Positions 1 through 8,786 of a DNA stretch of 64,000 bases are shown piece after piece (the first letter of the stretch is position 1; every line of letters begins with the position of its first letter). The DNA is from Stigmatella ashevillena (GTDB lineage Bacteria; Myxococcota; Myxococcia; Myxococcales; Myxococcaceae), in assembly GCF_028368975.1 (NCBI RefSeq), contig NZ_JAQNDM010000002.1:2118007-2182006 (forward strand), written 5' to 3'. A program made the translations under genes and the position numbers. The notes beneath the pieces were generated by a model. The model had not been told where the DNA came from and did no database searches. It saw only the letters and a list, made by a program, of their open reading frames with translations.

Positions 1-63
1 CCTACCGGCCCGAACACGTCTACCGATTCTTCCATTATTTCAGGAATCCAGGTTCGCATCACC

Positions 64-97
64 TGGCACGGCTCCGCCACACCCGCGAGCCGTGCCA
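64..97 (-). other. Stem-loop downstream of gltE
   Basis: An 11-bp perfect inverted repeat (64-74 with 87-97) closes a 12-base loop, beginning 14 bases after the gltE stop on the minus strand. No run of T follows it, so it is not a classical intrinsic terminator. It could be an RNA-stabilising or processing hairpin between gltE and whatever follows in the operon. Confidence 0.5.
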
Positions 98-110
98 AGC
101 GCTCACCGGC

Positions 111-1538
111 TCACATGAAGTCGTCTGCAGGCTCGTCAGAATCCGCCTGGGCTGGATTTTTCTGCTCAGGCGCACCCTGTCCTGGGTCCGTCGTTCCCGC
201 CTCCCCAGGAGGAGCCGTTTGAGGCGCCTGCGCGTTGCCAGCGGTGTTCGCCGCCGTCCCGCCCACGGCCTTCTGCTTGTCCTCTTCGGCCTTGAGCACC
301 TTCTGCTGCTCGGCCTGGAGCGCCTCCATCTGCTTGGCCTGGGCCTCAGCGGCCTGGGCCTCGCCCTTGGCCTGGATCACCGCCTCCGCCTCACGCAGCA
401 GGTTGAAGACAGGGGCCTCGGCGTTGAGGGCCACATCGCCCCCCGCCATGCCGATGTACTTCTTGTAGAGCTCGATGGCGCGCTCCGGAGCGTCCTTGGC
501 CCGGTGCAGGATGATGGCGCGGTTCAGGTAGATGGCTGCCACCTTCGGATCGAGCTTCTCGGCCGCATCGTATTCCTGCATCGCCTTGTCGTACTGGCCC
601 TGGCCTTTGTAGGCGATGCCCAGGTTGACGTGCGCGGCAGCGCTCTTGGCGCCCGCCTGAAGGATGCGGCGCAGGTGCTCCTCCGCGCCGGGATAGTCCT
701 CGGCCTCGAGCGCCAGCTGCGCCAGGACGACGTGCGAAGGCACATAGTCCGCGCGGGTTTCCAGGGCGCTCTTGAACTGCAGCCGGGCACCGTCCGCATC
801 CCCTTCCTGCTGGAGGATGAGGCCGATGGTGTGGTGCAGCTCGGGATCATTCTCGTCGAGCTTCAAGGCCCGCAGCGCCACCAGCTTCGCCATGGCCAGC
901 TGCTTGCGATCGAGGTAGCTGCGCATCATCACCTTGAGGGCCGTGGTGGACTGGGGCTCGCGCATGAGCGCCGCCCGAGAGAACTCCATGGCCCGGTCGT
1001 GATCGCCCGTCTGACGGTAGATCTCCGCCAAGCGGGCCCGGCTGGGGGCGTCGTCCGGATAGCGCTTGAGGACGTCCTGGTACAGGGCCACCGCCCCGCC
1101 GATGTCCCCATCGTTCTGGGCCAAGACGGCCAGGTTCTCGGAGGCTTGGCGCAGCGACGGCTTCTTCTTCAGCGCCGACTGGTACCAGGTCTTGGCCTCC
1201 TCCTTCTTGCCCTGCCGTTCGGCGACGACGCCCAGGTTGTAGTCCGCCTCGGCGATGTTCGCGTCCGCCTCCAAGGCGGCCTTGAACTTGCGCTCCAGCG
1301 AGGGGAAGTCGAACGCCTTGGACTTCTTCTGAGCGTCGAACGCCTTCACCGCGTCCTCGAAGAGGAGCTTGGCGCGGTTGGAGATGGAGACAGGCTCATT
1401 GTCCTTCGCCTGAGCCTGGGGAGTCAGATTCTTCGGGCCCGTGGGGCCCGAGGCCGTGGAAGAGGTACAGCCCGTGGCAAGCATCACCACGGCCGCAACC
1501 CACAGCGACGTACGGAGGCAACGGGTAGGGGTCGTCAT
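111..1538 (-). CDS. gltE: TPR lipoprotein of the gliding-motility machinery (GltE/AglT-like)
   Basis: The 475-residue product begins with a lipoprotein signal (hydrophobic stretch ending in LATGC, cysteine about residue 24). Successive tetratricopeptide repeats follow from about residue 50 to 370, and then a coiled, Gln/Ala/Glu-rich tail ending in an acidic segment. In M. xanthus the equivalent TPR protein AglT/GltE lies directly after AgmU/GltD and belongs to the periplasmic/outer-membrane part of the Agl-Glt focal-adhesion motor. The family call rests on this architecture and on the neighbouring 1190-residue TPR protein. Its ATG overlaps the gltD stop by one base (TAATG), so the pair is almost certainly translationally coupled. 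A generic TPR lipoprotein is the alternative, but the gene pairing makes that less likely. Confidence 0.8.
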   Translation of the reverse strand: MTTPTRCLRTSLWVAAVVMLATGCTSSTASGPTGPKNLTPQAQAKDNEPVSISNRAKLLFEDAVKAFDAQKKSKAFDFPSLERKFKAALEADANIAEADYNLGVVAERQGKKEEAKTWYQSALKKKPSLRQASENLAVLAQNDGDIGGAVALYQDVLKRYPDDAPSRARLAEIYRQTGDHDRAMEFSRAALMREPQSTTALKVMMRSYLDRKQLAMAKLVALRALKLDENDPELHHTIGLILQQEGDADGARLQFKSALETRADYVPSHVVLAQLALEAEDYPGAEEHLRRILQAGAKSAAAHVNLGIAYKGQGQYDKAMQEYDAAEKLDPKVAAIYLNRAIILHRAKDAPERAIELYKKYIGMAGGDVALNAEAPVFNLLREAEAVIQAKGEAQAAEAQAKQMEALQAEQQKVLKAEEDKQKAVGGTAANTAGNAQAPQTAPPGEAGTTDPGQGAPEQKNPAQADSDEPADDFM

Positions 1539-4500
1539 TACAGGAAGTCCTCAGGCTCTTCGTCGTCCGCGGACGCGTTCTTGGGCGCGGAGCCGTCCTG
1601 GGCCCCGGCCGGGCCAGCACTGACGTCGGTCGCCGTCTGCTCACGCAGCTTCTTGGTGAGGTCGGCGAGATCCTCTCGGAGCTCTTCGGTCCTCGCCTGC
1701 TTGGCTGGCTCGTCATCCACCACGGGCGGCGGGACATCCTGGATGGCCACCAGCAAGTCCCCGCCGAGGGCCAGCTCCGAGCCCTTCTTCAACGACACAC
1801 GCTCCTCGTGCACCTCCGGGAATTGATCCGGACGGTAGGTGGTGCGCAGCATCTTCAGGCTCTCGCGCGAGCAGTCATTGAAGAAGTCCAACTCTTGGCT
1901 CTTGGCGACCGCGCTGGAGAAGGCCTCGGTGGCCTTGTCGCGAAGCGGCGTGGCCTGGTTGGAGAACTCGTCGCGCAGCGCCTGCTCGGTCTCCGCGTCG
2001 ATGCCCGGGGGCATGGGCGCGTTGTTTATCTTGTCGGCGAACTCGTGGTAGGCGAGCCCGATCCGGTGCAGCGCGCAGATGGCGGACTCGGGGGCGCCGA
2101 AGGACACCGTCTGCACGTACTTCTTCTGCACCACGTCCAGCGCGCGGCCCTTGTCAGCGATGGAGGCCTTGAAGCGCTCGGGGCTGGCGGGCCGACCCCA
2201 GGAGAACTTCAGGCGCAGGTACTCACGCCAGTCCGGCTCGACGCTCAGGAACTGAGCGCGCGCGACGGGCTCCAGCGCCGTCTTCTCCAGGCTCTTCTGC
2301 ATGCGGCTGGGCAGCTTGTCGTAGTACTCGAAGATGCGGTCGTAGAGGCGCTTGGTGTCCTTGGCCCGGCGCAGCTTGTTCTCGAAGATGTCGACGATGA
2401 GGCCTTCGGCCGTCAGCACCTTGCTGGGCGAGCGGATGTTGTCCTTCTCGTAGTCCTCCAGCATCTTCATGGCCTTGCCATGGGCGCCGTTCTTGCCGTG
2501 CAGGGACACGATGGACAGGTAGATCTGCTCGGCGTCCTTGGCCTTGGGCCACGTCTCCAGGTAGCGCTCGCGGTTGCGAAGGGCCTGCTTGTACTGGCCC
2601 AGCCCTTCCCGATAGGTGGCCGCGTTGAACAAGGAGATCTGCGCCTTGCTCTCTTCCCACTTCTGGGGAGCGCCCGGCTTCTCATCCGCGGCGCCCTTCT
2701 TGGCGCTCTTGCTGGCCTTGGCCTTGCCTGCCCCCTTCTCGGCCACGCTGCGCTCATAGCCACGCACGTACAGCTCGTACGTGTCCGCCGCCTGCGCGAA
2801 GTCCCCAATGGCCTCCAAGGCCTCCGCGTTGGCGTAGATCGAGTCCGGCACGAAGCGCGAGCGCGGGTACTGGGAGATGAGGTTCTGGCGAACCTCGATG
2901 GCCCGGTCGAGCATCTTCGCTTTGAAGAAGTCCACCGAGGCGTTGTAGAGCGCCTGATCCGCGATGGTCGTCTCGGGGAAGTCCTTGACGAACGCCAGGT
3001 AGGCATCGGCCGCCTTGGAGAACTGCTTCTTCTCCTCCAGCTGGGCCACCAGGGCGAACGAGGACTGCTCGATGAGCTTGGAGAGGTCCTCGCGGAACTT
3101 GCCCACCGCCAGCTTGTCGTTGGCGTAGAACTTCCGCGCCCACTCGTTCACCTTCGCGTAGTCCTTCTGGAGGTTGTACGAGTCGAGCACCAGGTTGGCG
3201 GCCACCTCGCCCGCGCGCTCACCGTTGTCGAACTTGTAGTCCGGCTGGTTGAGGGCGATGTCGCTGAAGCGGGCCACCGCCTCATCGAAGTGGTTGTAGC
3301 GATAGTAGATGTTGGCGGCCTTGAAGTTGATCTCCACCCGCTTCTCGGCCTTGGTCACGTACTTGAGGTAGCGCTCGCACGCCTCGAGCAGGCCCTTGCG
3401 CGGCTCCGGGATCTCGATCTTCTTCTTGCTGTCACCAGTGGCCGGGGCCTTGAGCGTGCCCTTCTCCTCGGCGACCTTGACGACCTCGTCGTAGGCGAGC
3501 ACCGCGTTGTAGGCGGCGTTGTTCAGCCACTTGCCGGGCTTGCCGGGCTTGGGGTTGCCCTTGTCGTCCTTGGCCTCCAGCAGCTTGGCGTCCTGGAGCA
3601 CCACGAGGGTGTAGTTGAGCGAGGCCTTCTCGTAGTTGTGCAGGTGATCGTTGAGCAACTCTGCCCAGAAGAACCGCATGTCGTACGCCTTGGGGCTCTC
3701 CGGGAAGAGCGTGAGGTAGTCCCCGTAAATGGAGTCCGCGTACCGGAAGGTCTCCTCGTCGCGCGTCTTCTTGGCCTCGTTGTGCCAGGTGACGGCGAGG
3801 TTCGACAGGGTGCGCTCGGCCAGCTCGTTCGCATCGGCCAGCAGCCGCTTGTCCTTGTCCTCCTTGATGATGCCGGAGGCCTCCACTTCCTTGGTGATCT
3901 TCACCAAGCGGCGCACCTGCGCGACGGTGCGGTCCTTGTTGCCCATGCGCAGCACGCAGTCGACGATCCTCGCCTGGAAGCCCGGCGACTCGGGCGACAG
4001 CGGCTTCTCCTTGATGAGGGCGTTGTACGTGATGGCCGCCTCGCGGTCCTTGCCATCGCCGTAGTAGAGGTTGGCCAACTGCCGCATCATCGCGAAGCGA
4101 TCGTCGGGCTTGGTGGCCACCTTGCTGAAGTCGTCGCGGGCCTGCATCACGTCGCCGTCGCGCGCGTAGGTGCGCACGTAGTCCGTGCGGGCCTCGCGCA
4201 CCAGCGTGTTCTTGCCGCTCTTGCCGCCGTCCTTCTCGATGGCGCCGGCGCCGGCCAGCTCGCCGTAGAGCACCACCGTCTTGAACTTGTCCTTCGCCTG
4301 GGCGTACTCGCCCATGTTGAAGTAGCACCAGCCCTGCTTGTAGATCGCGAAGGCGTAGGCTTGGCTCTCGGTGAACTCCGCGGCCCGCCGGTAGGCCTCC
4401 AGGGCCTTTTCCAGCTCGGAGCGCTTACCCTTGGAGTTGTTGAAGTAGTACTCGCCGAAGGCCAAGTACACGTCCGGCAGGAACTTGGACTTGGGGAACT

Positions 4501-5110
4501 TCTCCACCAGGCGCTTGTAGGCCACCAGCGCCTTGCGGTCCTGGCCGTCTTCCATCAGGAAGTTGCCGAGGAAGAAGAGCACCTCGTCGCTGCGCTCGAA
4601 GGTCGGGTACTCCTGGACGATCTTCGTGTACTGCTCCACCGCGTGCTTGCCGTACTCCTTGGAGCGGGCGACCAGCTCCGCCTTCTCCGCCTTGGCACGC
4701 TGCTGGCCCGCCGCGTCATTGCGGTTCATGGCCTGGATGAGATCGTCGTCCTTCCGGTTCGCCTCGAACTCGAAGTGCTTCGACTCTTCCCAGTAGAGCT
4801 CGCCCAGGCGGAACAACAGGCTGGGGGCTTCGGCCTGATCCGCTGACAGGGCGATGATCTTCTTCAGGGATTCGATCTGCTCGCGGCGCTTGGAGGCAAC
4901 CTGCGTCTCCACGCCCAGGCGGAACTGATCGTATTGGAGGGCCGGAGCGGCCTTCTCCTCTTCCTTCTTACGGGTGATGTCACCTGCGAGCGACTTGTCC
5001 ACCGTGGTGGCCGACTTCTTGCCGAGGTCAGCTTCACGAGGCGCCTTCTTGCTCTGGGCGGTTGCAACCGACGCCAGCAGCACGAGGCAGACGAGGAGCG
5101 TGCGGCCCAT
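1538..5110 (-). CDS. gltD: Large periplasmic TPR protein of the gliding motor (GltD/AgmU-like)
   Basis: The start chosen is the ATG at 5110. It follows a good ribosome site (AGGAGA) and directly opens a signal peptide (MGRTLLVCLVLLASVATAQS). The longer frame back to 5188 would bury that signal. The 1190-residue protein is built of many degenerate tetratricopeptide repeats with low-complexity Lys/Ala linkers (around residues 790-810) and an acidic C terminus ending EEPEDFL. Size and domain make-up match M. xanthus AgmU/GltD (about 1218 residues), which helps build moving adhesion complexes for adventurous gliding. The gene is the first of the gltD-gltE pair. A long shadow frame on the opposite strand reflects GC-rich codon usage only. 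Confidence 0.82.
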   Translation of the reverse strand: MGRTLLVCLVLLASVATAQSKKAPREADLGKKSATTVDKSLAGDITRKKEEEKAAPALQYDQFRLGVETQVASKRREQIESLKKIIALSADQAEAPSLLFRLGELYWEESKHFEFEANRKDDDLIQAMNRNDAAGQQRAKAEKAELVARSKEYGKHAVEQYTKIVQEYPTFERSDEVLFFLGNFLMEDGQDRKALVAYKRLVEKFPKSKFLPDVYLAFGEYYFNNSKGKRSELEKALEAYRRAAEFTESQAYAFAIYKQGWCYFNMGEYAQAKDKFKTVVLYGELAGAGAIEKDGGKSGKNTLVREARTDYVRTYARDGDVMQARDDFSKVATKPDDRFAMMRQLANLYYGDGKDREAAITYNALIKEKPLSPESPGFQARIVDCVLRMGNKDRTVAQVRRLVKITKEVEASGIIKEDKDKRLLADANELAERTLSNLAVTWHNEAKKTRDEETFRYADSIYGDYLTLFPESPKAYDMRFFWAELLNDHLHNYEKASLNYTLVVLQDAKLLEAKDDKGNPKPGKPGKWLNNAAYNAVLAYDEVVKVAEEKGTLKAPATGDSKKKIEIPEPRKGLLEACERYLKYVTKAEKRVEINFKAANIYYRYNHFDEAVARFSDIALNQPDYKFDNGERAGEVAANLVLDSYNLQKDYAKVNEWARKFYANDKLAVGKFREDLSKLIEQSSFALVAQLEEKKQFSKAADAYLAFVKDFPETTIADQALYNASVDFFKAKMLDRAIEVRQNLISQYPRSRFVPDSIYANAEALEAIGDFAQAADTYELYVRGYERSVAEKGAGKAKASKSAKKGAADEKPGAPQKWEESKAQISLFNAATYREGLGQYKQALRNRERYLETWPKAKDAEQIYLSIVSLHGKNGAHGKAMKMLEDYEKDNIRSPSKVLTAEGLIVDIFENKLRRAKDTKRLYDRIFEYYDKLPSRMQKSLEKTALEPVARAQFLSVEPDWREYLRLKFSWGRPASPERFKASIADKGRALDVVQKKYVQTVSFGAPESAICALHRIGLAYHEFADKINNAPMPPGIDAETEQALRDEFSNQATPLRDKATEAFSSAVAKSQELDFFNDCSRESLKMLRTTYRPDQFPEVHEERVSLKKGSELALGGDLLVAIQDVPPPVVDDEPAKQARTEELREDLADLTKKLREQTATDVSAGPAGAQDGSAPKNASADDEEPEDFL

Positions 5111-5387
5111 GTCTCTCCTATCCCGAAACGCGTGTCCCTGGATGCCTGCTTGGCGGGCAAGTAGCCGGGACTCTTTAGGAATTTCCATTCGAGGGCGTCA
5201 CTATGCCCAGGGTCCGCAAGGCCGGTCAACTGAGCCTGCCAGGCCGCTGTTGACGGAAAATCATACTGGAAAAGTTCCGCGACTCTGTGTGAACGGGGGC
5301 CGGAACCTTGCCATGTCGGACCCAGGGGGTATGGGGAAAGCAGCGGCCGTTTGCCTGGTCGCCCTGCCTGGGAATGTCCTCCGGATC

Positions 5388-6032
5388 ATGAGCCTGCTGC
5401 CCGAAAGTGCCAGCTTCGAAGAGCTGGTCCAGGACTACTTCCTCGCGGTCCGTGGCGCGGGGCTGATGCTGTCGGCGCTGGACACCGAGCTGCTGACGTC
5501 CTGGGCCCGCCTGGGGGTGCCCTTCCAGGTCGTGGCCCGGGGGATCGCCCGCTCCGCGGAGAAGGCCCTTTGGGACGCCCGTCCCGGGGAGCCCGTGTTG
5601 AGAAGCCTCCGTGCCTGTCGACGCCAGGTGGATGCGGAGATCAAAAAGTACCTGGCGCGGAGCGCGGGCGGAGGAGAAACGGACCCTGGACGCCCCTCTC
5701 TGACCTGGGAGGAGACACGCCATGCGCGCCTGAGGGCGGTCCTGGAGCGGATCGCGGAGCAATGGCCCTCCCTGGCGTCCCTCGTGGATCAGTTGCAGGG
5801 CCGGGTGCTCGCCTCCGTGCCCCGGGAACCCTCGCAGCTCGATGCCCAGGAGACGCGGGTGTTCTTCGCGCTGCTGCGCGCGCTGCCTTTCGCCCAGCGG
5901 ACCCACCTCTGGCAGGCCGCGCGGCTCGAGGGGGCGGAGGCCCAGGCAATGTCCCCGCGCTCGCGGCGGCTGTCCCGGCGTTTCCGGGTCTTGGCCCAGG
6001 TGCGCCGCCACCTGGGGGTGGTGGAGACCTAG
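5388..6032 (+). CDS. Conserved hypothetical protein upstream of a DnaC-like ATPase
   Basis: The start at ATG 5388 (MSLLPESASFEEL) gives 214 residues; no strong ribosome site is visible, and in-frame upstream ATGs (for example 5331) cannot be excluded. The protein is mostly charged and helical, with no signal peptide and no membrane segment. Its N-terminal half (about residues 10-85) is the more conserved-looking part, with an arginine-rich stretch (LRSLRACRRQVDAEI) before a Gly-rich linker; the C terminus is rich in Arg. I do not recognise a named domain. It lies 54 bases upstream of a DnaC/IstB-type ATPase on the same strand, so a shared role in loading the replicative helicase, or another DNA-linked function, is possible but is inference. 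Confidence 0.6.
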   Translation: MSLLPESASFEELVQDYFLAVRGAGLMLSALDTELLTSWARLGVPFQVVARGIARSAEKALWDARPGEPVLRSLRACRRQVDAEIKKYLARSAGGGETDPGRPSLTWEETRHARLRAVLERIAEQWPSLASLVDQLQGRVLASVPREPSQLDAQETRVFFALLRALPFAQRTHLWQAARLEGAEAQAMSPRSRRLSRRFRVLAQVRRHLGVVET

Positions 6033-6086
6033 CGGGTGGGGAGCACTGAACGCCCGGTCAGCAGTCTGTCACGCAGGGGGATTGCT

Positions 6087-7040
6087 ATGGATCACACCGA
6101 CATGGGGATCAAAACGAGCGGTGGGGCCTGTGGTGCGTGCGGGGGACTGACTTACGTCATCTCCCGGCAAGGAGACCGGGCCCAGGCGCGGATCTGCGAC
6201 TGCTCGGTGACGTGCTCCGTCTGTCATGGACGGGGCCACATGCTGGTCGAGCGTGAAGAGACGTTCAGCAAGAAGGTGGGAGCGCGCAAGTACGAAGTCC
6301 TGGTGCCGTGCGCGTGCACGCTGAGGACCCGGCGGGTGGCGCGCTACAACGAAGTGGGCCTGCCCGGCGTGGTCGCCCACGCGAGCTTCGAGAACTACCG
6401 CTCCGCCAAGCCCGAGCAGGATCGGGCCCGGAGCGTGGCCATGCACTTCGCCCACCAGTTCGACAAGAAGGGGGCCAACACGGGCTTCATCCTGAGCGGA
6501 CCGGTCGGTACGGGGAAGACCCACCTGCTGGCGGCGACCCTGGCGCACCTGGTGCTCGAGGTGGGAATGCTGGCCCGCTACGTGGAGATCTCCCTGCTCT
6601 ACGCCACCATCCGGCGCGGCTTCCAGGAGGGCAAGAGCGGAGGGGAGATCATCGGGCCGCTCTCCGAAGTGGAGGTGCTGGCCATCGACGAGTTGGGCAA
6701 GGGACGCGGCAGCCCCTTCGAGATGGAGACGCTCGATGAGCTGATCGCCCGACGCTACAACGCCAACCGCACCACCCTCTTCGCGACGAACTACTCCCTG
6801 GAGCCAGAGCGCAAGAGCGTGCGCACGGCGAACGGCTATCACTCCACCGAGGAGACGAAGAGCGCCCTGCGGGGCAACGAGCTGCTGAACGAACGGGTCG
6901 GAGAGCGCATCTACAGTCGGCTGTGCGAGATGTGCACCTTCGTCGAGCTGCCCAAGGACACCCCCGATCGCCGACGAACGCGCCAGGAGATGGAATCGCG
7001 GACCTCCCAACCTGCCCTGGGGGGAAGAACCGGCCGCTGA
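6087..7040 (+). CDS. DnaC/IstB-like AAA+ ATPase with N-terminal zinc-ribbon cysteines
   Basis: The ATG at 6087 follows a GGGGG ribosome site; the longer frame from 6036 lacks support. The product has 317 residues. The first 85 carry several cysteine pairs (CGAC, CDC, CSVC, CAC), typical of a zinc-binding domain. An AAA+ core follows, with Walker A GPVGTGKTH (about residues 138-146), Walker B VLAIDE (about residue 195) and a sensor-1-like TTLFATNY. This is the family of E. coli DnaC and Bacillus DnaI helicase loaders and of IstB transposition helpers. No transposase or terminal repeats lie nearby, so a chromosomal helicase-loader-type role is more likely than a mobile-element one. Confidence 0.75.
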   Translation: MDHTDMGIKTSGGACGACGGLTYVISRQGDRAQARICDCSVTCSVCHGRGHMLVEREETFSKKVGARKYEVLVPCACTLRTRRVARYNEVGLPGVVAHASFENYRSAKPEQDRARSVAMHFAHQFDKKGANTGFILSGPVGTGKTHLLAATLAHLVLEVGMLARYVEISLLYATIRRGFQEGKSGGEIIGPLSEVEVLAIDELGKGRGSPFEMETLDELIARRYNANRTTLFATNYSLEPERKSVRTANGYHSTEETKSALRGNELLNERVGERIYSRLCEMCTFVELPKDTPDRRRTRQEMESRTSQPALGGRTGR

Positions 7041-7181
7041 GAGCCCCCGCCTCCGCCGTCGGCGCCTCGCAGCGGGTCATCTCTGACTCCGCCTTTGGAC
7101 GTCCGCAGCCTGGGACCCGACACTCGGCGCCATCCCCGGGTTCACCGTTCGAAGCAAGTCGCGCTACGCTCCAGCCAGGGC

Positions 7182-7586
7182 ATGGGGACCAAGGACGACG
7201 AAGTTTTGCAGGAGTTCCTCCAGGAGAGCCGGGAAAATCTCGCTCCCTTCGAGGCGGGTCTGCTGCGTTTGGAGACAGAGCCCCCTTCGGCGCAGCTGCT
7301 CATGGACCTCTACCGCTACATCCACAATGTGAAGGGCGCGTGCGGCTTCCTCCGCTTCGGCGGGCTGGAGACGCTGGCCCGCGCCGGGGAGGATCTGGTC
7401 GAGCTGGCCCGCCAGAAGAAGCTGGCCCTGGAGCCCTCGCACCGTTCCGCCCTGGCCAGCCTGGCCCAAGCCCTCCGGGAGGGGCTCGACCGGATCGAAG
7501 CCACCCGCTCCGAGGGCGTGGTGGATCATGGAGAGCTGCTCTTGAGGCTGCGGCGGCTTCACCCGGAACCCCAGGGACGGTCATGA
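7182..7586 (+). CDS. Stand-alone histidine phosphotransfer (Hpt) protein
   Basis: The start at ATG 7182 (MGTKDDEVLQEF) follows a CAGGG ribosome site and gives 134 residues. It is a single CheA-type Hpt (P1) helical bundle; the phospho-accepting histidine lies in IHNVKGACGFL (about residue 48). There is no kinase, P2 or CheW domain, so it must receive phosphate from another protein. Its stop overlaps the cheB start (ATGA, 7583-7586), which implies coupled translation and suggests it relays phosphate to the CheB receiver domain. No CheA, CheW, CheR or receptor gene lies in the window. Confidence 0.78.
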   Translation: MGTKDDEVLQEFLQESRENLAPFEAGLLRLETEPPSAQLLMDLYRYIHNVKGACGFLRFGGLETLARAGEDLVELARQKKLALEPSHRSALASLAQALREGLDRIEATRSEGVVDHGELLLRLRRLHPEPQGRS

Positions 7587-8677
7587 CGCCCATCCGTATC
7601 CTCGTGGCGGATGACTCTGCCGTGGCCCGTCGGCAGATCTGCCAGATGCTCGGCACGGATCCAACCCTGGAGGTGGTCGCGGTCGCGGCCACCGGCCGGA
7701 TCACCCTGGAAAAAGTAGAGGAAGTCCGCCCGGACATCCTGGTGCTGGATCTGGCGATGCCGGACATGAATGGGCTGGAGGTGCTCAAGGTGCTGCGCAA
7801 CAAGGCACCGCACCTGCCGGTGGTGATGTTCAGCGCGATGACGGAGCGGGCGGGCCCCTTCACCCTGGATGCGCTCGCGCTGGGAGCCAGCGACTACGTC
7901 ACCAAGCCCTCGGCCAGCGTGCCTGACGGGGCGCCCATGGAGCACATCCAGGGGCAGCTCATCTCGAAGATCAAAACCCTGCACGCGCGCAACCTTCAGG
8001 CGCATGGCCCCCTGCGGCGGACCCGGGCCATCGAGACGCCCATCCCGAACCCCAAGCCCTCGCGCGTCACGGCGGTGGTGATCGGCGCGTCCACGGGCGG
8101 TCCCAACATGCTGACGGATGTGCTCACGTCCCTGCCGCCCAGCTTTCCAGTCCCCATTCTCATCGCCCAGCACATGCCGCCGGTCTTCACCAAGCTGTTC
8201 GCCGAGCGGTTGGACACGCTGTGCCGGATCCGCGTCCACGAAGCTCGGACGGGAGAAGTGCTGCGCCCCGGCCACGTGTGGATTGCCCCGGGCGACTACC
8301 ACCTGGGCCTCATCCGGGATGGGGCCCAGGTGAGGCTCCTGACGCATCAAGGCCCTCCAGAGAACTCGTGCCGCCCCGCGGCCGACGTGCTCTTCCGCTC
8401 CGCCGCCTCCATCCTGGGCTCGGGCGTGCTGGCCGTGGTGATGACCGGCATGGGGCAGGACGGCACCAAGGGGAGCATGGATGTTCACGAAGCGGGCGGA
8501 CAGGTCATCGTCCAGGATCCCGAGACGTGCGTCGTGGGCGGCATGCCCCGGGCGGTGATGCGCTCGGGCGTCACGCACCAGGTGGTTCCCTTGAAGTCCT
8601 TGGGAGGCGAGCTCCTCCGGCGCGTCACCCGCGGAAGTGCCCTGGGGTTCGAGGTTCCAGGCGGGCCCAAGTTCTGA
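7583..8677 (+). CDS. cheB: Chemotaxis response regulator and protein-glutamate methylesterase
   Basis: The 364-residue protein has a receiver domain (residues 1-125; acidic DD near residue 10, phospho-acceptor in VLDLAMP about residue 55, conserved Lys in VTKPSA) joined by a linker to a CheB catalytic domain. The catalytic triad is visible: Ser in GASTGG (about 168), His in AQHMP (about 196) and Asp in GMGQDG (about 293). It would hydrolyse glutamyl methyl esters, or deamidate glutamines, on chemoreceptors. Myxobacteria have several Che systems. This copy is coupled only to a small Hpt protein, so its kinase and receptor partners are encoded elsewhere. Confidence 0.9.
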   Translation: MTPIRILVADDSAVARRQICQMLGTDPTLEVVAVAATGRITLEKVEEVRPDILVLDLAMPDMNGLEVLKVLRNKAPHLPVVMFSAMTERAGPFTLDALALGASDYVTKPSASVPDGAPMEHIQGQLISKIKTLHARNLQAHGPLRRTRAIETPIPNPKPSRVTAVVIGASTGGPNMLTDVLTSLPPSFPVPILIAQHMPPVFTKLFAERLDTLCRIRVHEARTGEVLRPGHVWIAPGDYHLGLIRDGAQVRLLTHQGPPENSCRPAADVLFRSAASILGSGVLAVVMTGMGQDGTKGSMDVHEAGGQVIVQDPETCVVGGMPRAVMRSGVTHQVVPLKSLGGELLRRVTRGSALGFEVPGGPKF

Positions 8678-8786
8678 TGCCTGCCTGACTGCTGCCCAGG
8701 CAAGGCTCCAGGCCCCTGCGGAAAGCCCCATGCATGGCTAGTCTTCCTCATCGCCTCCAACGCATTGCGAGGCGCCAAGGGGAGCG

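Noticed and set aside
64-97. Intrinsic terminator after gltE
   Set aside because: The stem is strong but no T run follows on the minus strand, so it is listed only as a stem-loop.
219-1826. Long plus-strand open frame opposite gltE/gltD
   Set aside because: It is antisense to clear TPR coding sequence and has Leu/Arg/Gly/His-rich composition typical of GC-rich shadow frames.
1808-4846. 1012-codon plus-strand frame opposite gltD
   Set aside because: Third-position GC bias of gltD explains it; no ribosome site or domain, and it crosses only gltD sequence.
6087-7040. Insertion-sequence helper protein IstB
   Set aside because: No IstA-like transposase, inverted terminal repeats or target duplication was seen nearby.
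8678-8786. yybP-ykoY manganese riboswitch before the TerC gene
   Set aside because: The 109-base leader is short and shows none of the conserved loop sequences.
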